A stretch of DNA of 64,000 bases from Hysterangium stoloniferum (GCA_015178975.1 WHVD01000069.1:248001-312000); one strand, 5' to 3'. Positions 12,501 through 24,499 are shown, counted from the stretch's first letter. Numbers and translations: made by a program. The notes: generated from the sequence alone by a model not told the origin.

Positions 12501-15500
12501 TTGTCTTGTTCTTCCTTGTTGAATTTAGAGTACCGCTGCATTGAGACGACAAACTTGAATTTGCGTCTCGCCATACGTTCTAATTCTCTCTCGAGCTTCT
12601 CTGTGTTTCCACCAAAAGTTTGTACCACTTCCGGGTTTTCAACACGGTACAACAGCTTAATGGCCTTGGAGTAGTTCATCATGCCAGATACAGTACGGTA
12701 GAGCGTCTGTGCACGGAGCGAGGCCCAAATACGCGTTCGAAGGGTATATTCCGGGGAGGAGCTCTTGAACCCGACAGTGTAAAATGGCAAATCGTCAATT
12801 TTTGAGGACTTCTCATCCACGAAACCATCCTTCGACTCTTCAGCGAGAATCTTGGTATCCTTGACAAAGTTGTCCCATTCGATCGGGTGCAGTTGCTTGA
12901 GATACTCCAGAAGAGTGACACGGGTATTCCTGTCCTCTTCGCGGATAATCTCACGAAGGGATAATAAGATCTTTTCTGAATAATGCGGGGTGAGAACAGT
13001 GAACGTTGGCATGGAATCGACGGGGAGAGGTTCGGGGATAGCGGTGGTAAGCGACTGAGCGAAGAAGGAGATTCGGCGAGCGGCTTCGCTACCTGGAGGG
13101 AAGAACTCGCCCTGGTTCCCCTTCTCGGTCTGTGAGATGAAGAATGGAGGAGCACGGAGCATCCGCCTACCGGTGTCGGAGTCGACTTGGTGGTAGAGCA
13201 GACGTTGGACATGATCGATGGAGAGAAGATGTTCACGGTACATCGAAATGATGATAGCGTTCCAAATTTGAGAAACAAGAACCTGCATGCTATATCGATA
13301 ACTGCCTCCTACATAGCATGGGAGTAGAGACTGACCTTGGGTTTGTACTTAACCTGCATATCCCCAGTAGCCAAAAGCTTCGCGTAAATACGCTTAGGCA
13401 AACGCGCATAAATATCCTTCCACGGTGTCCAGATTGACAATCCAAGTGCAAATGACCGTCCAATACTCAACACTGTACTCCAGATGACATACCACAAGAA
13501 GGTATCCAAGAAGAACAGAACCAGATCCATGACATACATTATCGCCAGCGTAAATGCGGCATGATTCTGGCAGAGCACGTTCCCAATATACTTGTCACTA
13601 CAATTTCGAACCTTCATCCCCACCATGACAGCGATGGGGTCACGGAATGCACCGGTAAGGAAGAAATACGATTCGACAAACTTGCAGCTGAAAATAAGCA
13701 ACCAGAGCCCAACTGATGTCATGCGTGCTTTACGGCTAAGATCAGGATATGCGGCTGTAAAGGTCTGGCTGGCAAGGTATTTCCGAGACTTCCCACCAAC
13801 ACGATCGCCGAGAAGGCGACCGCTGGGAAGGATGGCGAACAGGAGTGTGGCGACGACGGATATAAAGAATTGCGCGATCCCGATAATGAGAGGGATGTTC
13901 TGGTTCTTAGGAGGATCGGCATTGACGATGGCAATATAGAAGGTTGGGCCAACGGTGAGCCCAAGGACAATCAGGAGGAAGATGAGTCGACGTGTGAGAT
14001 GGGCTGTGTTATTCCATGTGGTGGGGAGGTATGTGAACTCGACAACGCATGCTAAAATCATAATCAGAGTGGAGACACCTCCACCAAGGGCAGTGGCAGA
14101 CCATCGCATGGCGGGAATCGGGACATTGTTGTTCTTACTGCGGTAGATGCCAGGAGAGTTGTACGCAGTAAAAAACCAGAAGACGGCAATGTGAATTACC
14201 CAAACGCGGTTGAAGTTGACAAGCAAATGGCCAAAGGAGCGCTTCTCATAATAGTTTTTGAAGAAGGCACGATTCCAGTCGATGCGGTCAAACTTCATGA
14301 AGCGCTGAGGGGCAGGAATGTCGACCAGTCGAGTCTGCATGAAAGCGTTAGACGAGATTCCAAAAGGCAAGGTTGGCCTAACATACTTTATCACTGAGGG
14401 TAATACGTGCGATACCTTCTGGATACCAAAAGAGTTGATTGACATCGTCATAGCCGATGATGTCTTCGTGGTCTTTCTCTCTACGAACAAATTTACCATC
14501 GATGATTTCATATCCCTGGTCCCGAAGGAAGCGGTATAAGGGCTTAATAACGGCGTTGAGGTATAAACCTTCTGGTACAGGCTCAACCCTGTTTTGGCAC
14601 TCAGGGGAGCGGTAATAATCATCAGCACACTTGAAGATAAAACATAAACACTCGGGCACAAATCGCACGGATGCGGCTTCACCCCAACAGAGGAGGAATA
14701 GCGCAATTTGACGAAGTCGATCATACTGGCTCATGTTGTGCATGGCCTGACGCCAACGATTAAGAGCAGTATCAAGGGACTTGGCTTTGCTCGGAGATGT
14801 TTTGGAGCGCGTCGTAACTCGTTGCAAACCAGGATTTAAAGATTTTCCAACGGCATCGTCGAGATCCAGTTGTGCTGCAAAATACCATTTACGGTAATTG
14901 GCATGCTGGCCGCCGATGTAGTCGGCATGCAAAGTCAGTAAAGCTTGGTTGGGAGACATGCGTGATGCGCGACTGTCAAGTAGATGCATCGTGAAATCAA
15001 ACTGAAGAAAGAAGTCAGCTGGAAAGTGCATGAAGAGAGGATATAAAGATCTACCATGTTGCGCATGGAGTCTCGCTGGAAACCAAATTTCTGGGTCAAG
15101 TCAAGAAATATATCCTCAATCTCTCTATTAAAGTGTCATAAGGATGGGAAAGGAGCGTTTTGATTTGCGACCTACTCTTTTGACAGAGGGATTTGACGTT
15201 CACTAGTCCACGCGGGATAAGGCTCCTGAGCTCTGGGGTTCCCAGAGTGTCCACCATACTCAAAGGTTTGAGTGGAAGTATGTGGATCAACAAGTGGCAT
15301 GCCACTGCGAGGCATGTTTGGGGGCATTCCCATGCCCATCAAGTTATCGGAGGAGGGAGTATAATGTTGACTGTACGCATCAATCTCAGAAGAAGTCTGG
15401 TCGGGTTCCCGCCGACCATGGGCTGTAGAAAACAGGCTTAAAACGTACATAAGGCAGAGAGAATAAGAGAGAACACTGACTATAGGAATCGAAGTTTCCG

Positions 15501-15598
15501 GGCTGATCGTAAAATCGTTCCGAGCTGACACTGGCATTATCGTAGTATTGAGGTTGTGGGGGATGTGAATAGAGCTCTTGTGGAGGACCACGAGACAT
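9565..15598 (-). CDS. FKS1: 1,3-beta-glucan synthase catalytic subunit
   Basis: A plasma-membrane glycosyltransferase (GT48) making 1,3-beta-glucan from UDP-glucose for the cell wall. The start at 15598 gives [20 protein letters not shown], a Pro/Gln-rich cytosolic N-terminus, then [19 protein letters not shown] and [20 protein letters not shown] (FKS1 N-terminal domain). The exon around 13309-14390 carries the first membrane block. The exon around 11640-13288 is the catalytic domain ([40 protein letters not shown] region, MREGGI-equivalent, [19 protein letters not shown]). C-terminal helices follow to [17 protein letters not shown] and a last exon ending FCTSI, after an intron with a perfect TACTAAC branch site. 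Hot spot 1 reads FLTGAFRDP and hot spot 2 DWIRHCII. Coding looks intact. Confidence 0.97.
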
Positions 15599-17987
15599 GG
15601 CTATTGAATCAGGTCATTCGTGGAGCTCAAAATGTAGCAACAAAGGACGAGCCTTGCAATTAGAGCGTTAGACTGGTAACCGCCGTATGTGGAGCCGAGA
15701 AAATTCCTGGTGACAACTGTTGGGAAGGTTGGGAAAACAAGAAGATAAAAGATGATCATTAACTCACAGGAAAGCTGCTGTAAATGAATCGTAAATGAGC
15801 GGTGAGGGATAAGGTTGAAAGGTGAGCAAACTGGTAACTATGTAGTTCCGAAGCGCTCGCTCATACCGTAAGTGCCTATAGATGTGACACGCCCACATGA
15901 ACCCATTAGAGCCACACTATAGTTTATTTTCCCGTCACCATCAACAGCTATCATGACAATGTACCAAGGGGCACGGCTCATACGGCTCGAATCACAAGGG
16001 AATGCAAACCGCAATCTCTCGACACAGATAATTAGCTCAGACGAAGAACAAAAAGCAAGCACAGCTAGACCTGATTATGTCCCTGAAGCCGCAGCTGGAT
16101 GGAGAGTCATTTTCCCACCTAAGTCTAAGTGTCGATCTGAGTCTATCTATATCTCAGTTACCAACTGCGGTCCAAATTGGCTTATTATTATTATTATTTC
16201 TAGTCAAATCAGTTCACTTGCTTAAACTGCATGCAGCCATGGGAATAGAAGGCCTTATTTTCATTTTGAGGCATTGTGAACCTTTTTCCCGCAGAAGAGA
16301 GACCGAATCTTGACACCGAGTCCGCAAGGAGGCAGTGGAATGTATTTATTCTTCCATACTCGCGGTCGCTTTATGGACACCAACCGTCGCTCAGATGTAA
16401 TTATTATCCTTCCGGACTCTTGGAATTGTTATCTCCAAAATATATCATTCAATGATTATACGCCTCTTTGTGACTAAATATCGATCGGGAATGCGGCTTA
16501 GTCGTATTAGACACTACCAGTAGGAACACTTCCTTGGTCGTCTCGAATATCTCGCCGTTGCTCCGCAGCTGCGGCTAAGTAGATTTCAGAATGAAATTCC
16601 TCTCAACATTTACTTTATAGCCAAGGATCTAAAACAAGTATATCTCTTTAAACGGACCACTTTTGATCTCGTTTACAGTTCAGAAGTAGCGTGCCAGGTG
16701 TCTATGATTTATGTAAACTGATAAAGTTGTTTGTTCGAATAGTACGTAGTCAATACTCTTTCTTTTTATGCCAGAGGTCCAGATGTAGATGTTCTTAGTC
16801 TTCTGACAAGGATTTCAATGCTGTGTGTTCAATCAAGTTGAACCTGCGCAACGACCGCCATATTCCATCCCTAAAACCCCGGACCGCTGGCCAGCCACAT
16901 TGTATGGTTGTAGCCATTTCAACGATAATGGTTTTTGTTTTTTATGCAATATTGGGATGCTCGTGACGTTTACATTATTCAAAGTAGCTCTTCTGTTGAC
17001 GGTTCTCGTACCCTCTGCCTATCCCATCCACATGTAGTAACGCTGGAATGGCTTGCTCGTTTGATAGCAAGTTCACAAAAAATTTTCCCTTGTGGAGCGG
17101 AAGGATCAAGTAGCGTTTTTTTTTTAAAGTTAAACCCCGCTTAAATATCACTGGCTCGTACCAGGATACCCCACGGCAAGAAGGAAATACATCTATGACA
17201 ATGCCGAAGACCAGGGAGGTAGTATGGAACTCACTGGTAAAAGCCAAATTGTCTACTAAACCCCCTTGTGGTATGCCAATAGTCACAATGGTACGGGCCA
17301 TGGGAAAGTGCCGCACAGGGTGTCGCGACTGCCGCGAACACCTCAAAATGCCCTCAAAAACACATTTGACTAGCATAAATAGATATAACTTTCCATCTAT
17401 TCTTCATAATGTATCAATATGTGTACTGGGGGCCTGTTAATTACTTTAAGACTTAGTTTTAATGTTTAAAATGGTGTATTAAGCCCTTTTCTAATAGCAT
17501 ATATCATTTAACATGATATTTTGAGTATTCCCTTTCAAAATATGACTCTGTTTTAGTTTGAAACCAAAATGTGTGTTTGCAGCAATTGCCCATTGCTGTG
17601 CTGGAGTTTGAAAACTTTTGAGCCTCTGACAGTCAACTTCTGCAATTCCTATCCAAATCACATTATATTCCTTGTTGAGACTCTGATTAGCCTTTCTATT
17701 AATCCATTGCTATTTGTGCTTTTTTTCTTTCCAGTTACACTACACTTCTGTAAGAGTTGTGAGAATTTGTTGCTTTAGAGCACTAGTATCTGTGAAAATC
17801 TAAGATGGACAGGCCTTAAATATATATAATGGTAAATCAGGTTTTTTGTTAGAGGATATATATAAAGGACTCAGGTGTAAATCCAAAAAGCCCAAATACA
17901 AAATACAACTAGGATAAGGAATGGGTAGAATAACATCAGTCCAAGCCCATGATGATTCCTTTGCCTTAGACAGTATGTATATATGTA
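15599..17987. other. Upstream region of glucan synthase and gene-poor spacer
   Basis: The first few hundred bases should hold the glucan synthase promoter. The rest has only short unsupported open frames (for example 16825-17037 and 17195-17440, and 16975-17376 on the minus strand). There is an ATT microsatellite at about 16183-16199, and the composition becomes AT-rich after 16600. Confidence 0.5.
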
Positions 17988-18063
17988 TATAGAATGGTTA
18001 GAACTTCCACCACTCTTCACAGTGGTAATCCAGGCCAGACCGCTCTTTCCCTATGAAGAAAAC
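17988..18063 (+). repeat. Left copy of a 76-bp inverted repeat
   Basis: Its reverse complement (CTTCATAGGGAAAG...GGATTACCACTGTGAAGAGTGG...TTCTAACCATTCTATATA) matches 21231-21307 at roughly four of five bases. A shorter related piece, TGTGAAGAGTGGTGGAA, recurs at about 18321-18337. Confidence 0.8.
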
Positions 18064-19432
18064 ATTACTCTATGACTATTAATTTCTAAGCACATAAATG
18101 ACCACTGGCAAGAACCAAACACTGAGATCTTCAATGACCCCGAGTAGTTCAAAACCTCATCAAAGACCTGCAAGTCTGGAACCACCCTGTAATGTCACCA
18201 TGAGGAAGTCTTCGTTGACTTTTCAAAGACCAGTTCCTCCTGGGAATTCCCCAGAGCAGCAGCTGGACCATCAATGGATACTCCCCCTGATCCACATGAG
18301 GAGCATCCATCAACCGGGTGTGAAGAGTGGTGGAATGTTAAGAACTGAAAACTGACTGATGTTGGTTGGCCGACAGGGACCGATCGGAAAAACTTGGCTT
18401 CAGCTTATGTGCTGCGCCCTCGCAAATGTCCGTTGAGTGTCCTTAAATTTTGGGCAGGCGAAGACTAATCCTAACGAGTTCCTTTCGGCGAGATACCGAT
18501 CGGGACTGAAGGTTAAGTCAAGTGTCAGGCCAAGGGTCGTGACCGAGAGTGGACGAGCACACACAAAGGTGGATGAGGGAATTCTTAGTACAAGACTGCC
18601 AGAGGCGTAAGAGGGTATTCTGAGTCGATATTCTGATTGCCTAGTAACTACAACTACAGCGGGTTCATATACAAGTATCAGGCGTCTAGAAAATACTAAC
18701 TAGGAGAAGAGCGGAACAGGGTATTGACAATAAGCTTGACTAGGAATGGGAAGTTTATGATTAGTTCGGAGGCCGAAGAGATAACCGAGAGCGTAATTAC
18801 AGGAAAAGGAAATAGTTCAAGGGTTACAAGTATATATAGGCATATGTGAAAAAACATAGGGTAGAACAGATCATCATAATAAAAGGGACGTATCAAAAGT
18901 TTAACCAGATAGTACGAGTATATTTTGATGTGGGCGTAAATGGAGTTTGATCACCGCGAAAGCATATGTCAGCATCGGGGGCGATGGTTTCCGATATGGT
19001 GACTTGAGTGATAACTTGAATCATCGATAGGTGGCGATAACCTCGGGGCCGAACAGCTGTGACACAGTCGTAACATGGAAGTTCTAACTGTTCTATATAC
19101 AAAGAATATCGACCATTTAGGTACAACACGTAGTTGTATTGACTATCTAAGTCCAATACACTCTGAACAAGTATTGACTATTTAGTTCAATACGTCTGAG
19201 TGAAGTAACTATCTAAGGTAGAGTAGATAGCTAAAACGAGTAAAGGGAATCGACCGTAAGGTGCAATTCCAAATGACTGCTCGAGTGTAGAAAAGAGTAA
19301 CGAGAGTCAAATGATAGAGTAGTGTGGATGTTGTCCACACTGATGGAGATATAAGTGGAGTTTTGACTGGCACAGTTCGAAACTATGATTGTGTAGATAG
19401 TTGAAGCCCATCTGTGATGGTCGAGATGATAC

Positions 19433-19530
19433 CCCAATCACAACTTACAGGACACTAACTGTGTGTCTGGATAAGTTGTGGTTGTGAGGTAAAAAAGTGT
19501 CTGAGTTCTAATTACGGGCGCTAGAATACA
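19433..19530 (+). repeat. Diverged direct repeat, copy A
   Basis: The pattern ACCCCAATCACAACTTACAG ... GTGGTTGTGAGGTAAAAAAG ... TGTCTGAGTTC is repeated in the same orientation at 21427-21515 (ACCCTGATCACCACT ... GTGGTGGTTCTTGGGTAAAA ... TGTCTGAGTTTC). Each copy contains its own short inverted repeat. The two could be ends of related long terminal repeats. Confidence 0.5.
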
Positions 19531-20487
19531 TGAGTCTGGCATATATGTGCCCACAAGAGTCGATGTACCGCATATATAGGTTGTCAAACTAATATAAATG
19601 TATAATAGAGAGAAATAAGAAATAAGAATGGGAATATAGTATGGGTTTATCCAGACTATATTCCCAAGCATATTTCACCATACCTCTCACACCATACGCC
19701 CACACCCACACTCCCGCACAGTTGTGCCTATGTGCTCATGCACTGCACCCAGCTCTTGACTGTTCCATCAGCAAGACTGGTGATGCAGACATTAGCGTGC
19801 TCTTGCAGGCCATAGGTGACGATCCCATATGTGCCCTCTCCTATACCCCCTATACTGCCCCCCTGTTGCGATATCATTGTTCCAGAATGATCTCGCAACA
19901 TAACAATCGTCCCCCATGTGATGTAATTTTTGAGGGAGCGTCCCGGGTCAAATGGGAACATATCCGTCCTTGGCTTGGTCCATTGAGAGGTGTCCAGTGC
20001 GGTTTGTCCGAGATTGCCTTCCATTCACAGAAACTTTGTCAGCACCCCCCATTCTGGGATTAGGGGTTTATGTCAACGAATTCCCAGTAGTATCTCCATG
20101 GGAAAGCTTTTGTCGAGTCCTGCAAGATGGGATGGCTTTACCATTGGTGAGTTCTGTCCCGTGCCTTTTATATCATTAAAACCATCATCTGATTTTTGCT
20201 CCCCAGTTTCCAAGCCTTTACCGCAGTCCCAATCATTCAAGCTATTGGATGACTTATTGGAGGGTCCACTCGGCGGAGTAAATGGGATAGGATGGATAGG
20301 TGATGGATGGCAAGATTCATCAGGACACTGCAAATCTCGACCTGAGGATGATGGGGAACTGGAGATTGATTGTGATCTTTTCCATAGACACATTCGAGGA
20401 AGGCAACTGTCCTTTTTTGGCAGTTGATCTGGCATGGATCCCAGGACATTCTCCATGAAAAGGACCAGAGCTAGAGGATGAGGGTGG

Positions 20488-21147
20488 TCATTCTGGCTCA
20501 TCAAACCCACTGAGCAATTCCACCATCATCTTGTTACATCTTTCCAGGTTGTGCATCAATCTTGACCTGAGAGTGAGGTAGGTGAAACACACATTCGAGG
20601 GTTTACCGTATATGGATTCCTTCAACATTTGAATGTATAGGAAATCTGTATCGACCCTTGGCAAGATGTGATCCCCTCTGAGTAACACGTGCATAATCTG
20701 TAGCAGATCATCATGCACACAAAGTAAATCAGTGAGCAGAGTGAACAGTTCCATCTTGATACCTGCTATTCCCTTTTCTTGGAAGAACATCACTTTGTTC
20801 GACCACTTTGGGATCAACTTTGTCACCTTGTCAAGAGTTCCAGGCCAAGTGAATAAGTCCTGTGCCAATATGATGCCATGGTACCTTCCCAGCCAGATGG
20901 CTATTCTCATAGGCATGGATGGGTACCTTGTCTTGTAATCCTTTGTGGCAGTGACAACCTTATCCCTCGAAACTCGAGAAGCGTAGTAGGAGCTCCACTT
21001 CACATTGACAGGCTCCGAATAAAGTAGTTGGCCATGATGCTCGAGCATAACTTGTCTCGGCAGGAAGACCAGGGTATCCTTCATGAAGATGTGAGCATTT
21101 TGCCTTTCCAAGGGACTCGACTGCTCCAAGTTCGAGTTACCTTCCAT
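20488..21147 (-). CDS. Hypothetical protein in repeat region, 219 aa
   Basis: An uninterrupted minus-strand frame from ATG at 21145-21147. It contains LEHHGQLLYSEPVNVKWSSY, RIAIWLGRYHGIILAQDLFT, a Leu-rich stretch FTLLTDLLCVHDDLLQIMHV, and SNVCFTYLTLRSRLMHNLER near the end. Further minus-strand open frames (20073-20510, 19728-20024) may be more exons or remnants of the same gene. I recognise no domain. The location between inverted repeats suggests an element-borne gene. Composition (balanced, few repeats) looks coding-like. Confidence 0.45.
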   Translation of the reverse strand: MEGNSNLEQSSPLERQNAHIFMKDTLVFLPRQVMLEHHGQLLYSEPVNVKWSSYYASRVSRDKVVTATKDYKTRYPSMPMRIAIWLGRYHGIILAQDLFTWPGTLDKVTKLIPKWSNKVMFFQEKGIAGIKMELFTLLTDLLCVHDDLLQIMHVLLRGDHILPRVDTDFLYIQMLKESIYGKPSNVCFTYLTLRSRLMHNLERCNKMMVELLSGFDEPE

Positions 21148-21230
21148 TTGACCAGATTTGCAATGCTCAATGTGCGAGGAGTTCCAGACAGCCTTTTGTG
21201 CTTAGAATTTGATAATTGAATATAAAGGAT

Positions 21231-21307
21231 TTTCTTCATAAGGAAAGTATGGTCCGGCTTGGATCACCACTGTGAAGAGTGGTATAAGTTCTGACCATTC
21301 TATATAT
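21231..21307 (-). repeat. Right copy of the 76-bp inverted repeat
   Basis: The inverted partner of 17988-18063. It contains GGATCACCACTGTGAAGAGT and ends near CCATTCTATATATGAAG. Confidence 0.8.
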
Positions 21308-21426
21308 GAAGAAATGAGTAGAATGGGAAGATGGATGATTCGAGTGGAGACCTCGACTGTTACAGTTCGAGGCCAGAAGTGTTAGATAGTTCAGATATTG
21401 CTACCTATGTAGTAGCTGACACGTTA

Positions 21427-21515
21427 CCCTGATCACCACTCGTAGTAGACCTAGTTTATGTCTTACAAGTGGTGGTTCTTGGGTAAAAGTGTGTCTGAGT
21501 TTCATTTGGTGCCGA
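21427..21515 (+). repeat. Diverged direct repeat, copy B
   Basis: Same-orientation partner of 19433-19530. It is followed by TTTGGTGCCGAGTGCACCC, which could be a decayed primer-binding region of an LTR element, although that is speculative. Confidence 0.45.
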
Positions 21516-21633
21516 GTGCACCCACAAGTATACACAAAGCTTCGAACTAATGAAATGGTGCATATTCAAAGAATATAAAGGATAGAAAAATATGAATAGA
21601 ATGTGTAAAATATAAATAAAATAAAAGGAGTGT

Positions 21634-21660
21634 TTTACCACAATAAAACTGTGGTAAAAG
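21634..21660. repeat. 27-bp palindrome
   Basis: TTTTACCACA and its exact reverse complement TGTGGTAAAA are separated by seven bases. It sits just outside the foldback element at 21722. Confidence 0.75.
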
Positions 21661-21721
21661 CATACTCCTCACAATTTGACATGAAGGATTTAACATTTTT
21701 AGAGTCTCTGTGATCCACAAG

Positions 21722-21955
21722 TAACACTGGAGGCATCCCAATATTTGGCCAAATTTTCTAAGAATTTTTTAAATTGATAAATTGTTTGAAAATTTTAAGG
21801 TTTTCAGATATGATTTTCCACTTTGAAAAATCCTACTAAAACTTGAAATTTTCAAACAATTTATCAGTTTAAAAAATTCTTAGAAAATCTGGTCAAATAT
21901 TGGGATTTTTGGAAGGTTTTCAAATTTCAAAAACCTTGAGGTGCCTCCAGTGTAA
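21722..21955. mobile_element. Foldback (MITE-like) element, 234 bp
   Basis: The left arm, starting AACACTGGAGGCATCCCAAT and running to about 21805, is inverted at about 21848-21955, ending TGCCTCCAGTGTAAAG. Conserved inner blocks are TTTTCTAAGAATTTTTTAAA and TTGATAAATTGTTTGAAAAT. The arms differ by a short insertion near the right end. There is no coding potential. The structure is that of a non-autonomous DNA transposon or an inverted-repeat transcript source. Confidence 0.8.
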
Positions 21956-21966
21956 AGTTCTTACAG

Positions 21967-22047
21967 TGTCGCGGCAGTTCCTTCCTAATTAGGAAGTGCC
22001 GCGACAACTGCACAAAATTACCCAATTAGGAAGGAACTGCCGCGACA
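21967..22047. mobile_element. 81-bp mini-element with perfect 24-bp inverted ends
   Basis: TGTCGCGGCAGTTCCTTCCTAATT at 21967-21990 is exactly inverted at 22024-22047, with no mismatch across 24 bases. A third, inner copy of the end (AGGAAG TGCCGCGACA) makes a second hairpin at 21967-22006. A related motif, TGTCGCGGC, recurs at 22327-22335 with GCGCGACA close by. Confidence 0.85.
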
Positions 22048-22700
22048 TACAAGTTTTTCGTGTAAACCTAGAACCTACGTCATGTAAAAGTTACATTTTG
22101 TTATTTTGGATCAATAGGTTTATTTGAGAATCAATATTACTCAAAGAAGGACTAAAATTTAGGATGTGCCAATTAAGTAGTGCACAAGATATATTTCACC
22201 AGGGAATTATACACTAGATGTAATATTTGTCATGTTTTGATGCTCTAATATCAAATATAATTGTATTTTTGTAAATTTCCAACACAAATTTGATCAAGCA
22301 TCTACTTGTTTTGAAAAAAAAAAACATGTCGCGGCCCTAGCGCGGCAGCGCGACACCCTGCGCGGCGCTTTCCTATAGCCCCAATGGTACAAGCGTTTTA
22401 CGACCAGGTCTCGGTAAGCGCCCGATTCCGGCTTTGTGTATTCGCCACATATAAATCTTCAAAAACGCAAAGTTCCACCATGAGAGCCCTCAAATTATCG
22501 CGAATGCGAAATAGTATTCCCTGTCAAGATCTCTCTACCTTGCAACTGCTATTACGCGCCTCACTGTCCAAGCTGTGGCTCATTACCAAGTAACCCCCGG
22601 GTAACCGTTTGATTCCACGAATAATTCATGCAGTATGGCTTTCATCAGAATAAAACACTTGAAGCAGTGTTGGGGGTCTACCTAGGTTCCTATGGCTAAG
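22048..22700. other. AT-rich spacer with a GC-rich palindromic patch
   Basis: No gene supported. At 22327-22370 a cluster of CGCGGC/GCGCGACA motifs interrupts otherwise AT-rich DNA and may be a remnant of the element at 21967. Confidence 0.5.
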
Positions 22701-22959
22701 ACAACTTAAGCCATCAAATATTATCCTTGAACTACTACAATAGGAATTGGAATTATTATTATTTTCACTTTCTATATAACCGGCTCTCTGGTCCGGAGTG
22801 AATCACGCATAAACATATGGCTCATTGGCACTTCAGTTATACTTGGCATCAATGAGAGTCCAGGTGGCATCATCCGCCTTCGAGCGAGAATCGTCCGAGG
22901 TGTAGATAAGGACACTATTACACCTTCAAAAGTTTCACCTGTAAAGGGCATGCGATACC

Positions 22960-24499
22960 ATGGCTCCTCTTGCTCTTCCAGCAACGCCTCATTACCAAGT
23001 ACCACCCCCCACAAGTCACAACTGTAAGTCAAACACTTGCCTCTCTTAGGGCTATCGCCCCTTTTCTCATGCTATACCAAAGTGGAATGGGCACAACTCC
23101 AAATTGTCGATCTCTCTCAGGTCGACACCCCGGACAGCCGCGCTCGCCTAGCTAGACAAATCCGGGATGCGATGGTTACAACTGGATTTTTCTACGTCAT
23201 AAATCATGGATACACACTAGAACAGGTGAGTCGAAAGTTCAAGTAATTTCAGAGCCTCGGGGCCATTCCATACGAAATCTTTGGCAGAACTCTAGGGTCA
23301 CGGATATCGCGAATGTTGCGTTTGAACAAGTCAGTTTGGAAGAAAAGCAGGTCTATGTTAGTCAACCCAAAGTAACAGGGTCTTACCTAGGTTATAAGTT
23401 ACAGTCGTACTGGGTGCGCACTGGCATGTACTGAACGAACTAATTTCTGACAAGCTCTGTAGCACATCAATAACGGTGTAAGGGACCAGATAGAACTTTA
23501 TAACAGTACGATCCATTTTCTTCATATTTTTTGTTTATTTAGAGATGGTTTAATTACTGCAGTGAACCGGGACTTGAACAAACGAAAACATCCAGAAGCT
23601 TTACGCCGGTTTTTGCCAGAGATAGCGGACTTTGCGCGATTCAATCACTTTCAAGTTTTGCATCCTATATTGAGGTACAACATGTTCATCTGCAATATCT
23701 CACTTACGAGATTGATAAAATTAGATTAATGGCTCTTGGCTTGGAGCTCCCGGAAAATTATTTGGTTGACATCCACAACTTTGATTCTAAAGGCGAGACT
23801 TCTGTTCGTTTTATGAAGTAGTGAGTCAGGTTCTTTGCTGCTTGGTTAGGATTAATTTGCTTTCTAAAAAATCAGCTATCTACGGACGGAAGAGGATGAG
23901 GAGAGGTCTAATAATGTGTGGTTAAAGGGACATACTGGTAAACACTTTGGTTTTCAGCCCTTTTCAACTACAATCATTGGTTTGAATAGATTTTGGATCT
24001 GTCACCATACTATGGAGCCAACCTATATCTGCCTTGCAGATACTTTCCCCTGACGGGAAATGGCGTTGGATAAAGCACCTTGATAATGCCCTGGTATGAA
24101 TTCGCCGTTCTAGTCCGTGGTCAAATCCTCATAGCCATTCGTCTACAGGTAATAAATGCTGGTGACTGTCTTGAATTCCTTTCCGGAGGATTCTACAAAG
24201 CCACTATCCACCGTGTAGTTCAACCCCCTCCAGACCAACGTCAATACAACAGACTCGGAGCGTTTTACTTCGCTATGCCAGACGACGACGTGAAGCTTAA
24301 TCCTATCATGGAATCACCCGTACTTCAACGAGAGGGCGTTCATGATTGCTTCAAACTACACAATGTAGAGACTGTCGCGGTGGAGGATTGGAGAAGAGCG
24401 CGTACGGCTGCATATGGACACAATAAACTCACTACTGGGACACAAGCAGGGACAGAGGAAGAGGTCCTCAATGGTGTCATTGTGAAACATTATACGTGA
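22960..24499 (+). CDS. 2-oxoglutarate/Fe(II) dioxygenase, copy 1 (isopenicillin N synthase-like)
   Basis: A multi-exon gene. Exon 1 starts at ATG 22960 (MAPLALPATPHYQVPPPTSH). Exon 2 (23083-23225) gives VEWAQLQIVDLSQ and AMVTTGFFYVINHGYTLEQ, the non-haem dioxygenase N-terminal domain. Later exons give TDIANVAFEQVSLEEKQVYV, NNGVRDQIELYN, FLPEIADFARFNHFQVLHP and NVWLKGHTDFGSVTILWSQP, with the HxD iron motif completed across an intron (CAT ACT G|AT). The last exon has NAGDCLEFLSGGFYKATIHR (distal iron His) and YNRLGAFYFAMPDDD, ending VKHYT. The substrate is unknown. All key residues are present and frames close, so it is probably functional. It is the founder or sister of the copies at 26529 and 33286. 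Confidence 0.88.

Larger units (their letters stand above)
17988..21307. mobile_element. Candidate 3.3-kb element bounded by inverted repeats
   Basis: A segment bounded by 76-bp imperfect inverted repeats, with an open frame on the minus strand (20488-21147). The region also holds LTR-like material: a sequence starting TGTTAAGAACTG at 18337, and a motif at 19433-19530 repeated at 21427-21515. No transposase or reverse transcriptase is recognisable and no target-site duplication was confirmed. It could be one degenerate DNA transposon or nested debris of several elements. Confidence 0.4.

Noticed and set aside
18098-18355. 85-codon frame after the left inverted repeat
   Set aside because: The alternative frame of the same DNA looks as coding-like (VFVDFSKTSSSW) but carries stops, so this is probably element debris.
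19641-20063. 140-codon plus-strand frame in the candidate element
   Set aside because: It overlaps opposite-strand frames of equal length in repeat-derived DNA, and no motif favours it.
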